From the NCBI RefSeq assembly GCF_000812025.2, contig NZ_JWJE02000019.1, positions 1 to 62,667 of the forward strand: a DNA stretch of 62,667 nucleotides. Direction: 5' to 3'. The notes under the pieces were generated by a model that saw only the letters and a list, made by a program, of their open reading frames with translations, was not told where the DNA came from and searched no databases. Every line of letters starts with the position of its first letter. Position 1 is the first letter of the stretch. The translations under genes and the position numbers were made by a program. Positions 7,884-18,605 of this stretch are shown piece after piece. Origin of the DNA: Bacillus thermotolerans (GTDB lineage Bacteria; Bacillota; Bacilli; Bacillales; Domibacillaceae).

Positions 7884-8289
7884 AGGAAGATACGGATTAA
7901 CAATTATGATTGCTTTAGCAAAGAGACATGGGGAAGGGCCAACTTCTTTACGTGTCATTGCCGAGGAGCACAATCTATCTGAACATTACTTAGAGCAATT
8001 GATTGCACCTCTTCGTAATTCAGGGCTTGTACGGAGCATCCGCGGTGCTTATGGCGGCTATGTACTTGGAAGGGAACCCCGTGAGATTACGGCCGGTGAT
8101 ATTATCCGGGTACTAGAGGGGCCGATTACTCTTGTAGAAGGAATTGAGGATGAAGAGCCAGCTAAGCGTGAGTTATGGGTTCGTATCAGCGAAGCTATTA
8201 AAGGTGTGCTGGAGAATACGACATTAGACGATTTAGCAAATCACGTAGAAACACGCGGTGAATCTGATCCGTACATGTTCTACATTTAA
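7867..8289 (+). CDS. cymR: Rrf2-family cysteine metabolism repressor CymR (YrzC)
   Basis: A 140-residue Rrf2-type winged-helix regulator. The N-terminus MRISTKGRYGLTIMIALA and the GSGLV/RGAYGGY wing are characteristic. It lacks the three-Cys cluster of Fe-S sensing IscR, as expected for CymR, which represses sulfur-assimilation genes in complex with cysteine synthase CysK. GCAGGAGGT precedes the start. It lies directly before the cysteine desulfurase gene, the conserved order in Bacilli. Confidence 0.92.
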   Translation: MRISTKGRYGLTIMIALAKRHGEGPTSLRVIAEEHNLSEHYLEQLIAPLRNSGLVRSIRGAYGGYVLGREPREITAGDIIRVLEGPITLVEGIEDEEPAKRELWVRISEAIKGVLENTTLDDLANHVETRGESDPYMFYI

Positions 8290-8303
8290 GGAGTGACTGA
8301 GGA

Positions 8304-9449
8304 ATGGAACGGATTTATTTAGACCATGCGGCTACTACTCCGATGCATCCTGAGGTAATTGAGGCGGTCTCCAGGCAAATGGGTGAAGTGTTTGGAAACC
8401 CGTCCAGTATTCATTCGTTTGGCAGAACGGCGCGTCATGTAGTAGATACTGCCCGTTCAACAGCAGCGAAGAGCATCGGCGCTGATTTTAACGAAATCAT
8501 TTTTACAAGCGGTGGTACCGAAGCGGACAACCTGGCTATTACAGGCATTGCCAAGGCTATGAAACAAAAGGGGCGCCATATTATTACAACGGCGATTGAG
8601 CATCATGCCGTTCTTCATACGTGTGAGCAATTGGAGAGGGAAGGACATGAGGTGACATATCTGCCAGTGGGCGAAGATGGACAGCTTCGTTTAGCAGATT
8701 TAGAAGAAGCGCTGAGAGAAGATACTATTTTAGTATCGGTGATGTACGGGAATAATGAGGTAGGCACGCTTCAGCCGATTGCTGACATTGGACAGCTCTT
8801 GAAAGACCATCAAGCGGTTTTTCACACGGATGCAGTACAGGCTTATGGCATGGAATCAATCGATGTGAAAGCCGCTCATATTGACTTGCTGTCTGTGTCC
8901 AGCCATAAAATTAATGGTCCAAAGGGGATCGGCTTCCTGTATGCAAAGGAAGGGATCGCGCTTGAACCGGCACTGTTTGGCGGTGAGCAGGAGAGAAAGC
9001 GGAGGGCAGGAACGGAGAATGTTCCAGCAATAGCTGGTTTTAATAAGGCTATCGAATTAGCTGCCAGTTCCCTAGAGGAAAAGAGGGAATTGTATACCGG
9101 CTTCAAAAAGCAATTAATAAACATACTTGAGGACAAGCAGATTACCTTCCATTTGAACGGTACGCTTGAACAGTCATTACCCCATGTGGTAAACTTAAGT
9201 TTTCCTGGAACGGATGTAGAATCTATGCTTGTCAATTTAGATCTTGCCGGCATTGCTGCTTCGAGCGGCTCTGCTTGTACAGCTGGGTCGATCGAACCAT
9301 CTCACGTACTTGTAGCTATGTACGGCAAAGATTCTGACCGGCTGCGTAATTCTATCCGGTTCAGCTTTGGTTTGACCAATACGAAGGAACAAATAGATCA
9401 AGCGGGAGAAGCTGTGGCAAAGATTGTCGCTCGTTTAACGAACAAGTAG
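8304..9449 (+). CDS. iscS: Cysteine desulfurase (YrvO/IscS-type)
   Basis: A 381-residue PLP enzyme that removes sulfur from cysteine as a protein-bound persulfide. The PLP lysine is K202 in SSHKINGPKG; the persulfide cysteine is C325 in SGSACTAGS. The N-terminus YLDHAATTP is conserved. It is the sulfur donor for the next gene product, MnmA, in Bacillus, and adjacency supports that role here. AAGGAGTGA precedes ATG 8304 and it lies 14 bases after cymR. Confidence 0.94.
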   Translation: MERIYLDHAATTPMHPEVIEAVSRQMGEVFGNPSSIHSFGRTARHVVDTARSTAAKSIGADFNEIIFTSGGTEADNLAITGIAKAMKQKGRHIITTAIEHHAVLHTCEQLEREGHEVTYLPVGEDGQLRLADLEEALREDTILVSVMYGNNEVGTLQPIADIGQLLKDHQAVFHTDAVQAYGMESIDVKAAHIDLLSVSSHKINGPKGIGFLYAKEGIALEPALFGGEQERKRRAGTENVPAIAGFNKAIELAASSLEEKRELYTGFKKQLINILEDKQITFHLNGTLEQSLPHVVNLSFPGTDVESMLVNLDLAGIAASSGSACTAGSIEPSHVLVAMYGKDSDRLRNSIRFSFGLTNTKEQIDQAGEAVAKIVARLTNK

Positions 9450-9475
9450 CCGGCTCTTCCCCTTTTGGAAAGTGA

Positions 9476-10600
<1,125 letters not shown>

Positions 10601-10608
10601 TCTGTCGG

Positions 10609-10647
10609 AAAAAAGCCTTTAAAGCCTTTGCTTTAAAGGCTTTTTTA
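10609..10647 (+). terminator. Terminator after mnmA
   Basis: AAAAAGCCTTTAAAG pairs with CTTTAAAGGCTTTTT across a short loop, ending the yczE-cymR-iscS-mnmA unit. Confidence 0.9.
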
Positions 10648-10686
10648 TTCGGAATTTGCTCTATGATTAAGCACAGCCGTTCTCTA

Positions 10687-10695
10687 TGTTATAAT
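10687..10695 (+). promoter_or_regulatory. Extended -10 promoter of yrrB-recD2
   Basis: TGTTATAAT is an extended -10 element 30 bases before yrrB. There is no good -35 hexamer. Confidence 0.55.
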
Positions 10696-10724
10696 TTGAA
10701 GGAATATAAATTCAGAGGTGTCTT

Positions 10725-11390
10725 ATGGATAAGAACTTACAAGGTATTGAGTACTTACAGCAAGGAAAAATAGAAGAGGCATTGAAGCTCTTTACAGAAA
10801 GAATCGAAGAAGCGCCGGAAGATCCAACGGCTTATATTAATTTTGGTCATGTATTAACAACAGTCGGCGAGCTTGAAAGAGCCGAGCGTTTTTATAAAAA
10901 GGCAGTTGAGGTGGCACCCGATGCGGGAGCTGCTCATTATGCTCTTGGTACATTTTACTACGATCAGCAGAATTTAGAGGAAGCCTGTGAATCATTTGAT
11001 CAATCGGTGAAAGCCGGCCTCGAAGAAAGCGATGCTTTTTTCATGCTGGGCATCACGCTTATGCAGATGGATCAGCCGCTGCGAGCTCTTCCGTATTTAC
11101 AGCGAGCAGTGGAGCTGAAAGAGGATGATACGGAGGCTCGTTTCCAATTCGGGCTTGCGTTGGCAAAAGTTCAGGCGTATGACGAAGCAATTGCGCAATT
11201 GGAGAGAGTGATTAAAGAAGACCCGGAGCATGCCGATGCGTATTATAACCTGGGGGTTGCTTATGCCGGTCACAGGGAAGATGCAGAGAAAGCAATGGAA
11301 ATGTTTGATCAGGCACTTAACGTCCAGCCTGATCATATGCTTGCCGGCTACGGGAAGAAAATGATCGAGAAACAAAAAGAAACGGATTAA
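10725..11390 (+). CDS. yrrB: TPR-repeat protein YrrB
   Basis: A 221-residue soluble protein built almost entirely of about six tetratricopeptide repeats (for example AYINFGHVLTTVGELERAERFYKKA and AHYALGTFYYDQQNLEEA in sequence). TPR arrays are protein-binding scaffolds; the partner is not known. It lies between mnmA and recD2 as in B. subtilis, and is slightly longer than that homologue. CAGAGGTGTCTT precedes the start. It is 17 bases from recD2 and probably in one operon with it. Confidence 0.85.
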   Translation: MDKNLQGIEYLQQGKIEEALKLFTERIEEAPEDPTAYINFGHVLTTVGELERAERFYKKAVEVAPDAGAAHYALGTFYYDQQNLEEACESFDQSVKAGLEESDAFFMLGITLMQMDQPLRALPYLQRAVELKEDDTEARFQFGLALAKVQAYDEAIAQLERVIKEDPEHADAYYNLGVAYAGHREDAEKAMEMFDQALNVQPDHMLAGYGKKMIEKQKETD

Positions 11391-11407
11391 TACAAGGGGT
11401 GCCGCAG

Positions 11408-13801
11408 ATGGAGCAGAGTTCAATGGATTTATTTGTTGATGGGGAAAAATACATTAAAGGCCGCCATCTTGCGACGATCTTTCGCAATCAGGAGAACTTT
11501 TACTCTGTTATACGCATCCGGGTGACCGAAACAAACGAAGTATTCGAGGAAAAAGAAGCGGTCGTGACCGGTTATTTTCCGCAAATTCATGAGCAGGAAA
11601 CATATGTGTTTTACGGACGGTTTAAAGATCACCCGAAGTTTGGCCGGCAGTTCCAGGCTAAACATGCACAGAAGGAAATTCCGCAGACAAAGCAAGGACT
11701 TGTTACCTATTTATCAAGTGATTTATTTAAGGGAATTGGCAAAAAAACAGCGGAATTAATTGTAGAGACGCTAGGAGAAGGGGCCATTTCAAAGATATTG
11801 GATACGCCTTCCTTACTTGAAGAGGTTCCTAGACTCTCAGCTGATAAAGCTAAGTCCTTATATGAGACGCTTATAGAGCATCAAGGGCTTGAACAGGTAA
11901 TGGTGGCACTCAATCAATATGGTTTCGGGCCGCAGCTCTCCATGAAGATTTACCAAATGTATCAGCAGCAAGCCATTGAAGTCATCCAGAAGAATCCCTA
12001 TCAGCTTGTAGAGGATATCGAAGGAATCGGCTTTGGCCGGGCGGATGAACTCGGTGCTCAGATCGGCATTGACGGAGAGCATCCGGACAGGCTGAAGGCT
12101 GGTATTTTATTCACTCTCGAACAGCGGTGCCTAAAGGAAGGACACTGCTATTTGGAGGCAGAGCCCTTGCTAAAGGAAGTGAAGTCGCTTCTGGAAAAGA
12201 GCGGAAAAGGACAGGTATCCTTTGAGGCGATCGCCGAGCAGCTTATTGCCCTGGAGAAAGAAGAAAAAGTAGTCGGAGAGAACGACCGGGTGTTTCTGCC
12301 ATCTCTTTATTTCTCTGAAAAAGGACTCGTATCGAACATTGCCCGTCTGCTCAGCCAAACACAATACGAAGATCAGTTTCCGGAGTCGGAGTTTTTGCTG
12401 GCGCTTGGGGAACTCGAGGAACGGATTAACGTACAATACGCTCCTTCTCAAAAGGAGGCAATTCAGACGGCTCTCACGTCGCCGATCATGCTGCTCACTG
12501 GAGGACCCGGCACAGGAAAGACAACAGTTATTAAAGGAATTGTGGAGCTCTATGCCGAGCTGCATGGCTGCTCACTTGACCCGAAGTCATACGACAAGGA
12601 GGAGCCGTTCCCTATTAAGTTAGCAGCGCCAACGGGCCGGGCAGCGAAGCGAATGGCAGAATCGACCGGGCTGCCGGCTGTAACCATTCATCGGCTGTTG
12701 GGCTTTACCGGCCAAGAGACGATGGAAGAGGACGAGGGGCGTGAGGTTGAAGGGCGCCTGTTAATTGTAGATGAGATGTCAATGGTGGACACGTGGCTTG
12801 CTTACCAGCTGTTTAAAGCGCTGCCTAATGATATACAGGTTGTCCTTGTTGGGGATGAGGATCAGCTCCCATCGGTGGGTCCCGGGCAGGTGTTAAAGGA
12901 TTTGCTAGCCTCCGGTACGATTCCAACGGTCAAGCTGACAGATATCTATCGTCAGCAGGAAGGCTCCTCTATTATTGAGATGGCTCATGAGATGAAAAAA
13001 GGCCGAATGCCTTCGGATGTAACAAAGCAGCAGAAGGATCGCTCCTTCCTGCCTTGCCGTATCCAGCAAATACCGGATGTGGTGGAGCAAGTGGTTAAGA
13101 GTGCGATGAAAAAGGGGTTTACGGCGAAGGATATTCAAGTACTGGCACCTATGTATAAGGGTCCCGCGGGAATTGACCGCTTAAATAAAATTCTGCAGGA
13201 AATTTTAAATCCAAACCCAGATGGAACACGCAAGCAGCTCGAATTTGGAGATGCGCAGTACCGGATTGGTGACAAAGTGCTCCAGCTTGTGAACCAGCCG
13301 GAACAAAATGTGTTTAATGGTGACATAGGAGAGGTGGTTTCCATTTTCTTCGCAAAGGAAAACACCGAAAAAGAAGATATGGTCATCGTTTCCTATGAAG
13401 GCAATGAAGTCACCTATACGAAGCAGGATCTGAATCAAATCACTCATGCTTTCTGCTGTTCGATTCATAAGTCGCAGGGAAGTGAGTTTCCCATCGTCAT
13501 TTTGCCGGTTGTAAAGAGTTATTATCGGATGCTGAGACGCAACCTTCTTTATACCGCAATTACACGAAGCAAGCAGTTTTTAATCTTATGCGGGGAAGAA
13601 GAAGCATTCCGAATCGGTGTTGAGAGAAATGATGATTTAGTAAGAAAAACGGCCCTGAAGGAAAAGCTGCATGCTGAACTGAATGTGCAGGCCGCGAGCA
13701 AGGAAGTTGAGGATCGGCCGCTTCAGCTGACGGAAGAAACAATAGAAGTGATTGATCCAATGGTCGGCATGGAAAATGTGACTCCGTATGACTTTTTATA
13801 A
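11408..13801 (+). CDS. recD2: ATP-dependent DNA helicase RecD2 (YrrC)
   Basis: A 797-residue superfamily 1B helicase of the RecD2 class, acting without RecBC in DNA repair and replication. The N-terminal region has helix-hairpin-helix segments (GIGKKTAELIVE, GIGFGRADELG). Walker A GGPGTGKTT is near residue 364, Walker B IVDEMSM follows, and the UvrD-like C-terminal motifs HKSQGSEFP and YTAITRSKQ are intact. GTG 11399 is in frame, but ATG 11408 has AAGGGG 8 bases upstream and is chosen. The C-terminus beyond the helicase core is about 60 residues. Confidence 0.93.
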   Translation: MEQSSMDLFVDGEKYIKGRHLATIFRNQENFYSVIRIRVTETNEVFEEKEAVVTGYFPQIHEQETYVFYGRFKDHPKFGRQFQAKHAQKEIPQTKQGLVTYLSSDLFKGIGKKTAELIVETLGEGAISKILDTPSLLEEVPRLSADKAKSLYETLIEHQGLEQVMVALNQYGFGPQLSMKIYQMYQQQAIEVIQKNPYQLVEDIEGIGFGRADELGAQIGIDGEHPDRLKAGILFTLEQRCLKEGHCYLEAEPLLKEVKSLLEKSGKGQVSFEAIAEQLIALEKEEKVVGENDRVFLPSLYFSEKGLVSNIARLLSQTQYEDQFPESEFLLALGELEERINVQYAPSQKEAIQTALTSPIMLLTGGPGTGKTTVIKGIVELYAELHGCSLDPKSYDKEEPFPIKLAAPTGRAAKRMAESTGLPAVTIHRLLGFTGQETMEEDEGREVEGRLLIVDEMSMVDTWLAYQLFKALPNDIQVVLVGDEDQLPSVGPGQVLKDLLASGTIPTVKLTDIYRQQEGSSIIEMAHEMKKGRMPSDVTKQQKDRSFLPCRIQQIPDVVEQVVKSAMKKGFTAKDIQVLAPMYKGPAGIDRLNKILQEILNPNPDGTRKQLEFGDAQYRIGDKVLQLVNQPEQNVFNGDIGEVVSIFFAKENTEKEDMVIVSYEGNEVTYTKQDLNQITHAFCCSIHKSQGSEFPIVILPVVKSYYRMLRRNLLYTAITRSKQFLILCGEEEAFRIGVERNDDLVRKTALKEKLHAELNVQAASKEVEDRPLQLTEETIEVIDPMVGMENVTPYDFL

Positions 13802-13869
13802 AAGATATGTATAAAAATGTGGAAAAATGGTCACCCTGCTAGCAAACAAATATTGCGCGAGGTGACACG

Positions 13870-14076
13870 ATGATTATATGTCCAAATTGCCGTAGCAAAG
13901 AAATCGGCAAAATTGGCTCTTCTCAATTCTACTGTTGGAATTGCTTTATTGAACTCTCCGTCAGCAAAAACCTCATCTCTGTTCACCAAGTAGAAGAAGA
14001 CGGCTCCCTAAGCTCGCTGAATGATCTGTTTGAGGAAACAGACCGGCAAATGGACATTGCCGGGAATGACAGTTAA
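13870..14076 (+). CDS. Small zinc-ribbon protein
   Basis: A 68-residue protein. C4-x2-C7 and C22-x2-C25 (CPNC and CWNC) form a zinc-ribbon pair in the first 25 residues; the remainder is acidic and polar, ending in Asp/Ser. No other domain or membrane segment is visible. CGAGGTGACACG gives a good ribosome binding site and a terminator follows, so it is a real gene. It may be a Bacillus-specific protein of the yrz group, but I do not recall a function. Such ribbons bind nucleic acid or proteins in other families; that is only a possibility here. Confidence 0.75.
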   Translation: MIICPNCRSKEIGKIGSSQFYCWNCFIELSVSKNLISVHQVEEDGSLSSLNDLFEETDRQMDIAGNDS

Positions 14077-14092
14077 ACGTATAGTATCCTTT

Positions 14093-14121
14093 GCCCGCAG
14101 AGAAGATTCTGCGGGCTTTTT
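14093..14121 (+). terminator. Terminator after the zinc-ribbon gene
   Basis: GCCCGCAG and CTGCGGGC with an 8-base loop, followed by T5. Confidence 0.9.
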
Positions 14122-14202
14122 ATGATAACTGAATGAATAAATCCATACCTTCATGCCGCAAACTAGAACGAATGACAGTTCGTTAAAAGGAAGTTGGAGC
14201 AA

Positions 14203-15282
14203 ATGGAGAGTAAATTAAAGCTGAAATGGATTTATTTAGCGTGTACCGTCTTGCTCGTTCTATTGTCTATATACGTTCTATTCCTGTTAAGGCCGGTTCT
14301 TATACCGGTTGTGCGCGTCGTGATGATCAGCCTACTGCCTTTTTTACTGGGGGGCTTTTTTGCTTATTTGCTGCACCCATTAGTAAAGATAATGGTAGAG
14401 CGCGGCTTGCCGAGGACAGCAGCCATTCTTGTTATCTACATCTTGTTTTTTAGCCTCATTGGAGTTGGCCTAGTCAAGGGCACGCCTGTCTTCATTCATC
14501 AGTTAAAGGAGCTGTCCCAAAGCGCACCGGCTCTGTCGAACTTGTATGAACGGCAGGTGACAGCTCTAGAGGTGGAGACGCTGAGCTGGCCGGATGGTGT
14601 ACAGGAGAAGATACACAATCGGATTATCCGCTTCGAACAATGGTTATCGGGACTGGTAGAAAGATTCATGAATATGGTGCTGAAAGCGGTAAACTTTTTG
14701 CTCCTTCTAGCTATTGTTCCTTTCATTTCTTTCTATCTGCTAAAGGATGCGTCAAGTGTAAAGAAAATTGCCTGGAAGCTCACCCCAAAGGTTTGGCGAA
14801 CAAGAGGAGTGCGCTTTGTTAAAGAGCTGGACCGCTCACTCGGCGGCTATATCCGCGGACAGCTGTTTGTTTGTCTGCTGATTGGCACGACAGCCACCTT
14901 GCTGTTCACGCTTATCGGTTTGAAATATGCGGTCCTGCTCGGGCTAGTGATCGGCTTTACGAATGTGATACCTTACTTTGGACCGATTATTGGGGCCATT
15001 CCTGCTCTGTTTGTCGCATTAACGATATCGGTGCAGACTGCTATCTACGCCGTCATTATTGTTTTTGCTTTGCAATTTCTTGAGGGAAATGTACTCTCTC
15101 CTTGGATTGTTGGCAAGAGTGTCCACTTGCATCCACTCATCATTATCGGCGCGCTGCTTATCGGAGGAGAAGCAGGCGGAGTCATCGGGTTAATTGCAGC
15201 CGTGCCGATATTAATTATTATTAAGTCAGCCTTTTTGGCAAGAAAACGTATGAAAGGGCGTTTACCAGAAGCGGTTCATTGA
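14203..15282 (+). CDS. yrrI: AI-2E family transporter (YrrI)
   Basis: A 359-residue integral membrane protein of the AI-2E/PerM family (PF01594 type). Two hydrophobic helices lie near residues 8-55 and a third near 65-90, then a soluble amphipathic segment to about 150, and four or five further helices. GxxxGFTNVIPYFGPIIG and the FLEGNVLSPWIVG stretch are family hallmarks. Members move small molecules or ions; some are Na+/H+ exchangers and the substrate here is unknown. ATG 14203 is preferred to TTG 14194, with AAGGAAG 9 bases before it. The -35 box of the alaS promoter overlaps its stop codon. Confidence 0.85.
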   Translation: MESKLKLKWIYLACTVLLVLLSIYVLFLLRPVLIPVVRVVMISLLPFLLGGFFAYLLHPLVKIMVERGLPRTAAILVIYILFFSLIGVGLVKGTPVFIHQLKELSQSAPALSNLYERQVTALEVETLSWPDGVQEKIHNRIIRFEQWLSGLVERFMNMVLKAVNFLLLLAIVPFISFYLLKDASSVKKIAWKLTPKVWRTRGVRFVKELDRSLGGYIRGQLFVCLLIGTTATLLFTLIGLKYAVLLGLVIGFTNVIPYFGPIIGAIPALFVALTISVQTAIYAVIIVFALQFLEGNVLSPWIVGKSVHLHPLIIIGALLIGGEAGGVIGLIAAVPILIIIKSAFLARKRMKGRLPEAVH

Positions 15283-15307
15283 CAAATCATCACCGAATTT
15301 TTATAAT
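15279..15307 (+). promoter_or_regulatory. Consensus sigma-A promoter of the alaS T-box leader
   Basis: TTGACA (15279-15284), 17-bp spacer, TATAAT (15302-15307): both hexamers match consensus exactly. Confidence 0.92.
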
Positions 15308-15335
15308 TCGATTATATTCATAAAATAAAAATCAA

Positions 15336-15568
15336 CGATGGATCAAGTATGTTATAGACCACCCAGGTGCCTAAGCACGTCAGAGAGGAATTTCCACGGC
15401 TGGAAGAAGTTCCGGGTGAAGGATAACAGAAAGCTAGTCCGGAGAGCAGCTAATCCCTGCCGTCTGCCGCGTTAAGGCATATGAGAGATGGATCTTTATA
15501 AGGTTCATAATCAGGGTGGTACCGCGAGAAGCCTCGTCCCTGTTTGGGGGATTGGGGCTTTTTTTGTT
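15336..15568 (+). promoter_or_regulatory. Alanine T-box riboswitch of alaS
   Basis: The 5' leader contains the conserved T-box AGGGTGGTACCGCG at 15513-15526, whose UGGU-type bulge pairs with the uncharged tRNA acceptor end. Stem I begins near GATGGATCAAGTATG; TGTTAT (15350s) pairs with ATAACA (15423-15428), leaving an internal loop GAAAGCTAG that displays GCT at 15433-15435, an alanine codon, as specifier. The terminator is formed by AGCCTCGTCCC and GGGGATTGGGGCT followed by T7 (15530-15566). Uncharged tRNA-Ala should favour the antiterminator and raise alaS expression. Stem boundaries are read by eye. Confidence 0.9.
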
Positions 15569-15616
15569 GTTTTTAACGAGGTAGCTGCATGATTATTTGC
15601 ATAGGAGGAATGAAGA

Positions 15617-18250
15617 ATGAAACCACTAACGGGTGCACAAATCCGCCAGAAATTTTTAGACTTCTTTCAGGGAAAGAATCACCGGGTAGAACCGAGCGCT
15701 TCGCTTGTTCCCCACGATGATCCAAGCTTGCTTTGGATTAATAGTGGAGTAGCTACATTGAAAAAATACTTTGATGGCCGCGTGATTCCTGAAAATCCCC
15801 GTATTACGAATGCCCAGAAAGCAATTCGTACGAACGATATCGAGAACGTCGGGAAGACAGCGCGTCACCATACATTCTTTGAAATGCTTGGAAACTTCTC
15901 GATTGGCGAATATTTTAAAAAGGAAGCTATTCATTGGGCCTGGGAGTTTTTAACGGATGAGAAATGGATGGGTATGGATCCAGAGAAGTTATCCGTTACG
16001 ATTCATCCAGAGGACGATGAGGCGTTCAATATTTGGAATCAAGAGGTAGGCATACCGGAAGAGCGGATTATTCGATTGGAAGGCAACTTCTGGGACATTG
16101 GTGAAGGACCGAGCGGACCGAACTCGGAAATCTTCTATGATCGTGGTGAGGACTATGGAAATGATGCAAACGATCCTGAGCTTTATCCAGGAGGAGAGAA
16201 TGACCGTTATTTAGAAATCTGGAACCTCGTTTTCTCCCAATTTAATCATAATCCAGATGACACTTACACACCGCTTCCGAAGAAGAATATTGATACGGGC
16301 ATGGGACTTGAGCGCATGGCTTCTGTTATGCAAGAAGTGCCAACTAACTTCGATACAGATTTATTTATGCCAATTATTGAAGCAACTGAAGCGATCTCTG
16401 CTGTAAAGTACGGAGAGAGCAAAGAAAAAGACGTGGCATTTAAGGTGATTGCTGACCACATTCGCACGGTTACTTTCGCAGTTGGCGATGGAGCTCTTCC
16501 TTCAAACGAAGGCCGGGGGTATGTGCTGCGCCGTTTGCTGCGCCGTGCTGTTCGCTATGCAAAGCAGATTAACATTAACCGTCCATTTATGTTTGAATTA
16601 GTTCCAACAGTTGCGGAAATTATGCATGACTTCTATCCGGAAGTGCAAGAAAAACAAGAATTTATTCAACGAGTCGTAAAGAACGAGGAAGAGCGCTTCC
16701 ATGAAACACTCCATGAAGGACTGTCTATCTTGTCGGCAGTCATCCAATCAGCCAAAAATAATGGATCAGATACGATTGATGGTTCCGATGTATTCCGTCT
16801 GTATGACACGTACGGGTTCCCTGTAGAATTGACAGAGGAATATGCAGAAGAGGAAGGCATGAAGCTGGATTACGACGGTTTTGAAAGAGAAATGGAGAAT
16901 CAGCGGGAGCGTGCACGCGCTGCTCGCCAAGATGTAGGATCGATGCAGGTGCAAGGTGGTGTCCTTGGTGATGTTAAGGTGGCAAGTGAATTTGCCGGCT
17001 ATGAAGAATTAATGACAGAAACAACTGTAGAAGTCATTATTGCCAATGGCCAAATTGTCGAGCAGGCGCAGGCTGGTGAATCTGTACAGCTCATTTTGAA
17101 ACGGACACCATTCTATGCGGAAAGCGGCGGTCAAATTGCAGACAAGGGAACAATTGAATCGGATGAGGTAAAAGCAGCTGTTCAAGACGTGCAGAAGGCG
17201 CCAAATGGCCAAAATGTCCAGCATGTGATCGTCGAGAGCGGTACACTGCGCAAGGGCCAGAAGGTTACAGCCCGCGTCGATGCGGACTCACGAAACCAAA
17301 TCATTAAGAACCATACCGCTACCCACCTGCTGCATCAAGCGTTGAAGGATGTGCTCGGTAATCATGTTAACCAGGCGGGATCCCTTGTAGAGCCTGACCG
17401 TCTTCGTTTCGACTTCTCCCATTTCGGTCAAGTTACGGCAGAAGAGCTAGAGAAGATTGAAGAAATTGTCAATGAGAAGATTTGGAACAGCTTGCAGGTA
17501 GATATTGCCCATAAGTCGCTCGATGAAGCAAAACAAATGGGTGCGATGGCTTTATTCGGTGAAAAGTACGGAGATGTCGTCCGCGTTGTTTCGGTGGGTG
17601 ATTACAGCCTTGAGTTATGCGGCGGCTGCCATGTACCAAATACATCAGTGATCGGCCTCTTTAAAATCGTTTCTGAAAGCGGAATTGGTGCAGGGACACG
17701 CCGCATTGAAGCGGTGACAGGGGAAGAGGCTTACCGTGTACTAAATAGCCAGGTAGCCCTTTTGAAGGAAGCAGCTGACAAATTGAAGGCAAATCCAAAG
17801 GATATCGTTACGAAAGTGGAAAGCCTTCAAGCAGAATTAAAAGAAGTACAGCGAGAAAATGAATCACTTTCACAAAAGTTGTCTAACATAGAAGCAGGAA
17901 GCTTGCTTGATCGTGTACAGGAAGCAAATGGCGTTAAATTCCTTGCTGCCCGCGTTCAAGCAGCCGATATGAACAATTTGCGTTCGATGGCGGATGAGCT
18001 GAAACAAAAAATTGGCTCTGGAGTGATTGTACTTGCTGCCCCAACACAAGACAAAGTGAACATTATTGCTGCAGTAACAAAGGATTTAATTGACAAAGGC
18101 TACCATGCCGGCAAGCTGGTGAAAGAAGTAGCTGCACGCTGCGGTGGGGGCGGAGGCGGACGCCCTGATATGGCACAAGCCGGAGGAAAAGATCCGTCTA
18201 AAACAGAGGAAGCACTTAAATATGTGGAAGAGTGGATGAAATCCATTTGA
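15617..18250 (+). CDS. alaS: Alanine--tRNA ligase
   Basis: An 877-residue class II synthetase of normal length. The aminoacylation domain occupies about residues 1-240 ([27 protein letters not shown]). The editing domain has HxxxH in [11 protein letters not shown] near residue 565 and the zinc/editing motif CGGCHVPNT near residue 673. A coiled linker (residues 715-760) leads into the C-Ala domain with a glycine run [13 protein letters not shown] 15617 follows CATAGGAGGAATGAAG. Confidence 0.97.
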   Translation: MKPLTGAQIRQKFLDFFQGKNHRVEPSASLVPHDDPSLLWINSGVATLKKYFDGRVIPENPRITNAQKAIRTNDIENVGKTARHHTFFEMLGNFSIGEYFKKEAIHWAWEFLTDEKWMGMDPEKLSVTIHPEDDEAFNIWNQEVGIPEERIIRLEGNFWDIGEGPSGPNSEIFYDRGEDYGNDANDPELYPGGENDRYLEIWNLVFSQFNHNPDDTYTPLPKKNIDTGMGLERMASVMQEVPTNFDTDLFMPIIEATEAISAVKYGESKEKDVAFKVIADHIRTVTFAVGDGALPSNEGRGYVLRRLLRRAVRYAKQININRPFMFELVPTVAEIMHDFYPEVQEKQEFIQRVVKNEEERFHETLHEGLSILSAVIQSAKNNGSDTIDGSDVFRLYDTYGFPVELTEEYAEEEGMKLDYDGFEREMENQRERARAARQDVGSMQVQGGVLGDVKVASEFAGYEELMTETTVEVIIANGQIVEQAQAGESVQLILKRTPFYAESGGQIADKGTIESDEVKAAVQDVQKAPNGQNVQHVIVESGTLRKGQKVTARVDADSRNQIIKNHTATHLLHQALKDVLGNHVNQAGSLVEPDRLRFDFSHFGQVTAEELEKIEEIVNEKIWNSLQVDIAHKSLDEAKQMGAMALFGEKYGDVVRVVSVGDYSLELCGGCHVPNTSVIGLFKIVSESGIGAGTRRIEAVTGEEAYRVLNSQVALLKEAADKLKANPKDIVTKVESLQAELKEVQRENESLSQKLSNIEAGSLLDRVQEANGVKFLAARVQAADMNNLRSMADELKQKIGSGVIVLAAPTQDKVNIIAAVTKDLIDKGYHAGKLVKEVAARCGGGGGGRPDMAQAGGKDPSKTEEALKYVEEWMKSI

Positions 18251-18291
18251 TTCCATGGAAAAGTATTGTACAATGGAAATAACTTGTACAA
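18247..18291 (+). promoter_or_regulatory. Promoter of yrzL-ruvX-yrzB with paired TTGTACAA palindromes
   Basis: TTGATT (18247-18252) and TACAAT (18269-18274) are 16 bp apart. An 8-bp palindrome TTGTACAA covers the -10 (18266-18273) and an identical copy lies at 18284-18291, 18 bp centre to centre. This arrangement resembles an operator. Confidence 0.5.
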
Positions 18292-18333
18292 GCGAGAGAG
18301 TGTCCACTGTCAAGCTTAAAGAGAGGTGCTACC

Positions 18334-18600
18334 ATGGGCTCTTTTGATCAAACCATGAAATTTAATTTTTCAGAAGAACCGTTTGATAAGAATGTAGAAG
18401 AGGTACTTTTTAAGGTATATGAATCTCTTCAGGAGAAAGGATACAATCCGATTAACCAAATTGTCGGGTATTTGTTATCGGGTGACCCTGCATACATTCC
18501 GCGGCATAATGATGCCCGCAACTTGATTCGCAAGCTCGAACGTGATGAAATTATCGAGGAGCTTGTGAAAACATATTTAAAACAGCAGCGAGAGGAATAA
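18334..18600 (+). CDS. yrzL: IreB/UPF0297 family regulatory phosphoprotein (YrzL)
   Basis: An 88-residue cytoplasmic protein of the UPF0297 family, starting [11 protein letters not shown], the family signature. In Enterococcus the homologue IreB is a substrate of the Ser/Thr kinase IreK and affects cephalosporin resistance; the Thr in DQTMKF corresponds to the phosphorylated region. AGAGAGGTGCTACC precedes the start. It leads the conserved yrzL-ruvX-yrzB cluster downstream of alaS. Confidence 0.93.
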   Translation: MGSFDQTMKFNFSEEPFDKNVEEVLFKVYESLQEKGYNPINQIVGYLLSGDPAYIPRHNDARNLIRKLERDEIIEELVKTYLKQQREE

Positions 18601-18605
18601 TTATT

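Noticed and set aside
18170-18181. Glycine run in AlaS (CGGGGGG) as a possible frameshift site
   Set aside because: The Gly-rich stretch is a normal feature of the C-terminal domain of alanyl-tRNA synthetases and the frame continues correctly.
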